Both the position numbers and the translations under genes were made by a program. The notes beneath the pieces are model-generated. The model was not told where the DNA came from. It ran no database searches and saw only the letters and a list, made by a program, of their open reading frames with translations. From CAZKWY01 sp964556655 (GTDB lineage Bacteria > Patescibacteriota > Minisyncoccia > Portnoybacterales > UBA2143), in the NCBI GenBank assembly GCA_964556655.1, contig CAZKWY010000018.1, positions 1-17,001 on the forward strand: a stretch of DNA of 17,001 nt, read 5' to 3'. This document shows, in pieces, positions 14,317 through 17,001 of this stretch; within the stretch, counting starts at the first letter, position 1, and each line of letters opens with the position of its first letter.

Positions 14317-15534
14317 ATATTTTTTTGTTTGTTCTCTCAGAGTAAAATGCTTTTTTATTCTGCGGTATCCTGCTTCACCAAAAGCGCGCGCGCGCAAAGG
14401 ATTTTTTAAAAGACCCTCTATCTTTTCCGCCAACGCTCTTTTATCAAAAGGATTAACAATATAGCCGGTTTTATCGTCTCGGATAATTTCCGGAGTTCCG
14501 CCAAAACAAGTTCCCACCACCGGCCTATGGCAAGCCATTGCTTCTAAGTTAATCGTTGGAAAAGGGTCTAAATAAAGAGAAGGAACAGTCACTAAGTCGC
14601 TGGCCCAATAAGCTGCTTTTAATTCTTCTCCGCTAATCCAGCCAAGCATAATTATCTTAACCCCTTTCTGCTCTGCTAAAGACACCATCTTTTGAGCATA
14701 GATATCTTTTTCTCCCGCCACCAAAAGAACCGCTTTGGGCATTTGTTGATTTATGATCTCCATTGCCTCAATTATTTTTTCTCCTCCCTTAGGAGCACTA
14801 AGACGCCCCCCAAACAGGATCGCTCTTTTATCAAACAAGTTATTGTTTTCTTTAAATTTATTGACAATGCTTTCCTCAATCTGCCATTCCTTGGGATTAA
14901 TCCCATTATGAACTACGGAAGTTTTTTTAATGCCATTTTGGTTGAGGGCTTCTTCTAGAGCATACGACACAGGCAAAATCATATCTACCTTTTTCAGATA
15001 ATGCTTAATGATTAAATTTCTTAAAGGGTTATATCTTTTCTTAAATCTTTTTATTTGGTCTAGGACGCCAACTCTATAATCAAAAGGCGGCTTAGAGCCC
15101 TTATCCAAAAATTCCACCAGTTTTCCATAGTGAAAAAGCATCGTATCATGAGCTGTTAAAAAAACGGATCTTTTGCGAGAACGAATTGCTTTAAGGCAAT
15201 GGTAAGAAAGAAAGCTTTGTAGATTATGGACATTGACTACTTCCGGCTTAATTTCTTTGACTATCTTTTCTGCCTTGCTGGCAACTTGACGATTATAAAG
15301 ACAAGCGTAGGCGCTCCAACAAGGATCGCCTTCAGGGACAAAAATTCTAAAAACGTTCTTCTCTTTTTCTCCGCCGGATAAAGAGATTTTTTCTTTGTCT
15401 TTGTCTTGCGTTGTTGTAATAATAAAAACCTGATGGCCGCTTTCAGCAAATCCCTCGCTTAAATTAAAAGCTATTCTGTCAGCGCCTCCTTTGCTGGCAG
15501 GCGGAAAACTGTCTGATAGAATTAATATTTTCAT
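14281..15534 (-). CDS. GT4-family glycosyltransferase (GT-B fold)
   Basis: This 417-aa enzyme has a GT-B fold with two Rossmann domains, acting at the cytoplasmic face in glycan elongation. The N-terminal domain begins MKILILSDSFPPASKGGADR with the acceptor-side glycine loop. The linker region holds VVHNGI at 207-212. The donor domain has FGGRLSAPKGGEKIIEA at 241-257 and the nucleotide-sugar motif DPFPTINLEAMACHRPVVGT at 323-342. In that motif the first Glu of the usual Glu-x7-Glu pair is Asp (D323), with E331 kept. ATG at 15534 is used. TTG at 15549 would add five residues and overlap the upstream reading frame. An AAGG lies 3 bases before the start, a weak RBS. The gap to the upstream sulfotransferase remnant is five bases, so the genes are co-transcribed. 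Sugar donor and linkage are unknown. Confidence 0.92.
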   Translation of the reverse strand: MKILILSDSFPPASKGGADRIAFNLSEGFAESGHQVFIITTTQDKDKEKISLSGGEKEKNVFRIFVPEGDPCWSAYACLYNRQVASKAEKIVKEIKPEVVNVHNLQSFLSYHCLKAIRSRKRSVFLTAHDTMLFHYGKLVEFLDKGSKPPFDYRVGVLDQIKRFKKRYNPLRNLIIKHYLKKVDMILPVSYALEEALNQNGIKKTSVVHNGINPKEWQIEESIVNKFKENNNLFDKRAILFGGRLSAPKGGEKIIEAMEIINQQMPKAVLLVAGEKDIYAQKMVSLAEQKGVKIIMLGWISGEELKAAYWASDLVTVPSLYLDPFPTINLEAMACHRPVVGTCFGGTPEIIRDDKTGYIVNPFDKRALAEKIEGLLKNPLRARAFGEAGYRRIKKHFTLREQTKKYLDFFKEKNKQH

Positions 15535-15539
15535 AAACC

Positions 15540-15824
15540 TTAATGCCAAAAAGAAAGATCGCGCCTAAGCAGTCTTTCTATTTTTTTAATTTCATCTTGA
15601 TAGATATCCTGCAAATAACTTCTTATCTCTTTATCTAAAGAAGGCTTGGCAAAAGGGCAAGAAGAAATCCCCTCAGTGTCAATTAAATTATTCTTTTTGA
15701 TAAAGTTAACAAGGGAGCGCAACCTCAATAGCTTTATCAGCCGAGCTGCCAACCGACCGCAAAAAGTGTTTTCAGGCGGTTTTATTTTTTTTAACTGGTT
15801 AATATTATGTTCGCTCAAAAAATT
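15540..15824 (-). pseudogene. C-terminal part of the sulfotransferase, cut off by an in-frame TAG
   Basis: This segment continues in exactly the same frame as the sulfotransferase ORF upstream; only the TAG codon at 15827-15825 separates them. It encodes about 94 residues. Its end, PSLDKEIRSYLQDIY followed by DEIKKIERLLRRDLSFWH, is the C-terminal helix and closing Leu-Ser-x-Trp seen in bacterial PAPS-dependent sulfotransferases. Joined across the TAG the protein would be 300 aa, a normal length for the family. A TTG at 15818 could formally restart translation and give a 92-aa protein, but such a fragment has no known function alone. TAG ends other genes here (2788, 4660, 6878, 14316), so it is a real stop codon in this genome. 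It is either a nonsense mutation, a base-call error, or a read-through site. Confidence 0.75.
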
Positions 15825-16442
15825 CTATTTCAGTCTTTTTTCTGTAGAAGGATGAACTATTTTTTCTAAATAAAAAGGGTTAAAAGAATCATCGACGCCT
15901 AAAAAACGATAAACTTTTTTTATCACTGCTGAAGGATCTTTTTTAATATCTTCATAGATAAGAGTTAAAACATTTTCTTGGCCAAAAGCCTGATAATATT
16001 TCTTTAGGCCTTCGCAGTAAAAGCCCATTGAAAGATAGCGGGGATCATTAGCCAAAGCCTCTTTAAAAGAGACGTCTTTGCCTATCTTGCCGACAGTCTT
16101 ATAGAGCCAATAATGGGAATAGGCGCGTTCAATAGGATTTCTTAAACAAGCTATTATTTTCAGAGAAGAAAACTCCTTTTTTAGGAGAAAAGACGTTTGG
16201 GAATCTGTAAGATAGCTTAAACTCGCCGTTCCTTTAACCTGGCCGCCGCAGCAGTGAGAAAAATACTTATTGAAGTAATCGCTTTTTTCAAGGACATAAC
16301 GATTTTGGTCAAATAAATAAGTTTCTTTTTTTTGGGAAAAACATATCTCAGGATGCTCTTTTAGGCATTGGTAAAACCAAGTGCTTGCCGCCCGAGCCGC
16401 GCCGATGACAATAAAATCTAATTTGTCGTTTTCCTGCTTCAT
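15825..16442 (-). CDS. PAPS-dependent sulfotransferase, N-terminal 205 residues (gene interrupted by TAG)
   Basis: This family transfers sulfate from 3'-phosphoadenylyl sulfate (PAPS) to a hydroxyl or amine, leaving PAP. The 5'-phosphosulfate loop is VIGAARAASTWFYQCLKEHP at 12-31 (Arg17 stands where Lys or Arg is usual). The 3'-phosphate-binding motif is CLRNPIERAYSHYW at 99-112, with R101 and S109. GFYCEGLKKYYQAFG at 140-154 and LIYEDIKKDPSAVIKKVYRFLGV at 161-183 are the later conserved blocks. The ORF stops at 15825-15827 with the C-terminal segment continuing in frame beyond. The catalytic core is almost complete, but the C-terminal helices would be missing, so activity of this short form is doubtful. 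ATG 16442 overlaps the stop of the upstream methyltransferase by four bases (ATGA), which suggests translational coupling. The likely target is the glycan made by this locus. Confidence 0.88.
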   Translation of the reverse strand: MKQENDKLDFIVIGAARAASTWFYQCLKEHPEICFSQKKETYLFDQNRYVLEKSDYFNKYFSHCCGGQVKGTASLSYLTDSQTSFLLKKEFSSLKIIACLRNPIERAYSHYWLYKTVGKIGKDVSFKEALANDPRYLSMGFYCEGLKKYYQAFGQENVLTLIYEDIKKDPSAVIKKVYRFLGVDDSFNPFYLEKIVHPSTEKRLK

Positions 16443-17001
16443 TTTTTTTTGACAATGATATATACATCACTGTAAATAATACGACTCTTAGAAAATCTAT
16501 TTAAAAAAGCAGATATCCTTAGAAGAAGATTATAAATCTTCCAACTGCCTTTTTTCTCTTTTTTATATGGATTGAAGTAAATAAATTTGATGAAGCTAAC
16601 CAATACAAAAAAAGAACGACCGTAGGGCTCACATTCCAATACTTCAAATCCATAGTTTTTAAACAATGATTTTAGTCCTTCTGTGGTATATCTAAAATAA
16701 TCATTAGGATCGGCGTGATAAGGAGTTAAAAATGGCGCCGTTAAAATACAAATGCCGTTCTTTTTTAGCAATCTGCCAATTTCCTCTACCATAAGCCAAG
16801 GCCTTTTAACATGTTCTAAGACTTGGGTAGAAATAACCGTGTCGAAAGAAGCGTTTTCAAAATGAGTTTTTGAAACGTCTCCTACTACGTCGATGTTATC
16901 TCCATCAACCTGATCAAGGGCGAGATATTTATCCGCTTTTTGCTCAATAATCTTTTTATACTTTGCCGAACCAGCGCCTAAATCTAAAACATTTCCTGAA
17001 A
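16439..17001 (-). CDS. Class I SAM-dependent methyltransferase, 5' end outside window
   Basis: The frame is open to the window edge, with about 186 residues visible before TGA at 16441-16439. It begins at SGNVLDLGAGSAKYKK, which is motif I of a Rossmann methyltransferase. It then shows LALDQ (acidic end of strand 2), GDVSKTHFENASFDTV, and QVLEHVKRPWLMVEEIGRLL, the usual region around motif II. GICILTAPFL follows as strand 5. The internal ATG at 16792 would delete the SAM-binding half, so it is not the true start. A hydrophobic stretch (SFFVLVSFIKFIYF) lies in the C-terminal part. It is the first visible gene of the minus-strand operon and is coupled to the sulfotransferase by an ATGA overlap. 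The substrate is unknown; the context suggests a sugar of the surface glycan. Confidence 0.88.
   Translation of the reverse strand, partial: SGNVLDLGAGSAKYKKIIEQKADKYLALDQVDGDNIDVVGDVSKTHFENASFDTVISTQVLEHVKRPWLMVEEIGRLLKKNGICILTAPFLTPYHADPNDYFRYTTEGLKSLFKNYGFEVLECEPYGRSFFVLVSFIKFIYFNPYKKEKKGSWKIYNLLLRISAFLNRFSKSRIIYSDVYIIVKKK

Noticed and set aside
15535..15549. TTG start at 15549 for the GT4 gene
   Set aside because: It adds only MALRF before the typical MKILILSDSFPP start and overlaps the upstream reading frame.
15825..15827. TAG as a sense codon in a recoded genome
   Set aside because: TAG ends at least four other clear genes here (2788, 4660, 6878, 14316). TGA also ends clear genes (5789, 11328, 16439), so code 25 is excluded too.
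16439..16792. Stand-alone 117-aa protein starting at ATG 16792
   Set aside because: The same frame stays open upstream to the window edge and contains methyltransferase motif I, so this is the C-terminal part of a larger gene.

Overview
The window looks like part of a Candidate Phyla Radiation (Patescibacteria, probably Parcubacteria-like) genome, most likely a surface-glycan locus. Four things point this way: AT-rich, tightly packed genes; almost no Shine-Dalgarno sequences; a secreted repeat protein ending in a DGDLVRNPDAE segment that I recall from Parcubacteria cell-surface proteins; and a dense set of lipid-linked glycan genes. TGA and TAG both end clear genes, so the Gracilibacteria-type code (UGA=Gly) does not apply. 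The taxonomic call is an inference, not a proven placement.

Layout. (a) 1-1347, minus: secreted protein with seven ~51-residue repeats (probable seven-bladed beta-propeller) and an acidic linker; its C-terminus lies outside the window. (b) 1454-2788, plus: polyprenyl-phosphate sugar-1-phosphate transferase, the initiating enzyme. (c) 2793-3602, minus: inositol-monophosphatase-superfamily enzyme, best read as a CysQ/BPNT1-like 3'-phosphoadenosine phosphatase. (d) 3677-5789, plus: nucleotide-sugar epimerase and DegT-family PLP aminotransferase, closed by an intrinsic terminator at about 5821-5851. (e) 5961-11328, plus: compact five-gene operon of GT2 polyprenyl-phosphate glycosyltransferase, B12-domain radical SAM enzyme, class I methyltransferase, second paralogous radical SAM enzyme, and LPG-synthase-TM/AglD-like membrane protein. 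(f) 11321-13045, minus: probable GT-C membrane glycosyltransferase. (g) 13069-14316, plus: Wzx-type flippase. (h) 17001 down to 14281, minus: methyltransferase (5' end cut by the window), PAPS-type sulfotransferase broken by one in-frame TAG, and GT4 glycosyltransferase.

How they may work together (inference): the initiating transferase loads a sugar phosphate on a polyprenyl carrier; epimerase and aminotransferase supply an (amino) sugar; GT4 and other transferases extend the chain; the flippase exports it; the GT2 makes a polyprenyl-phosphate sugar that the GT-C protein could use on the outer face. Methyltransferases, sulfotransferase and the radical SAM pair would decorate the product, and the phosphatase would remove the PAP left by sulfation.

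Most worth a second look: the radical SAM/methyltransferase/radical SAM operon with its membrane partner, the amber-interrupted sulfotransferase paired with a PAP-phosphatase-like gene, and the seven-repeat surface protein. No RNA gene, IS element, CRISPR array or origin was seen. No gene-free stretch exceeds 300 bases.
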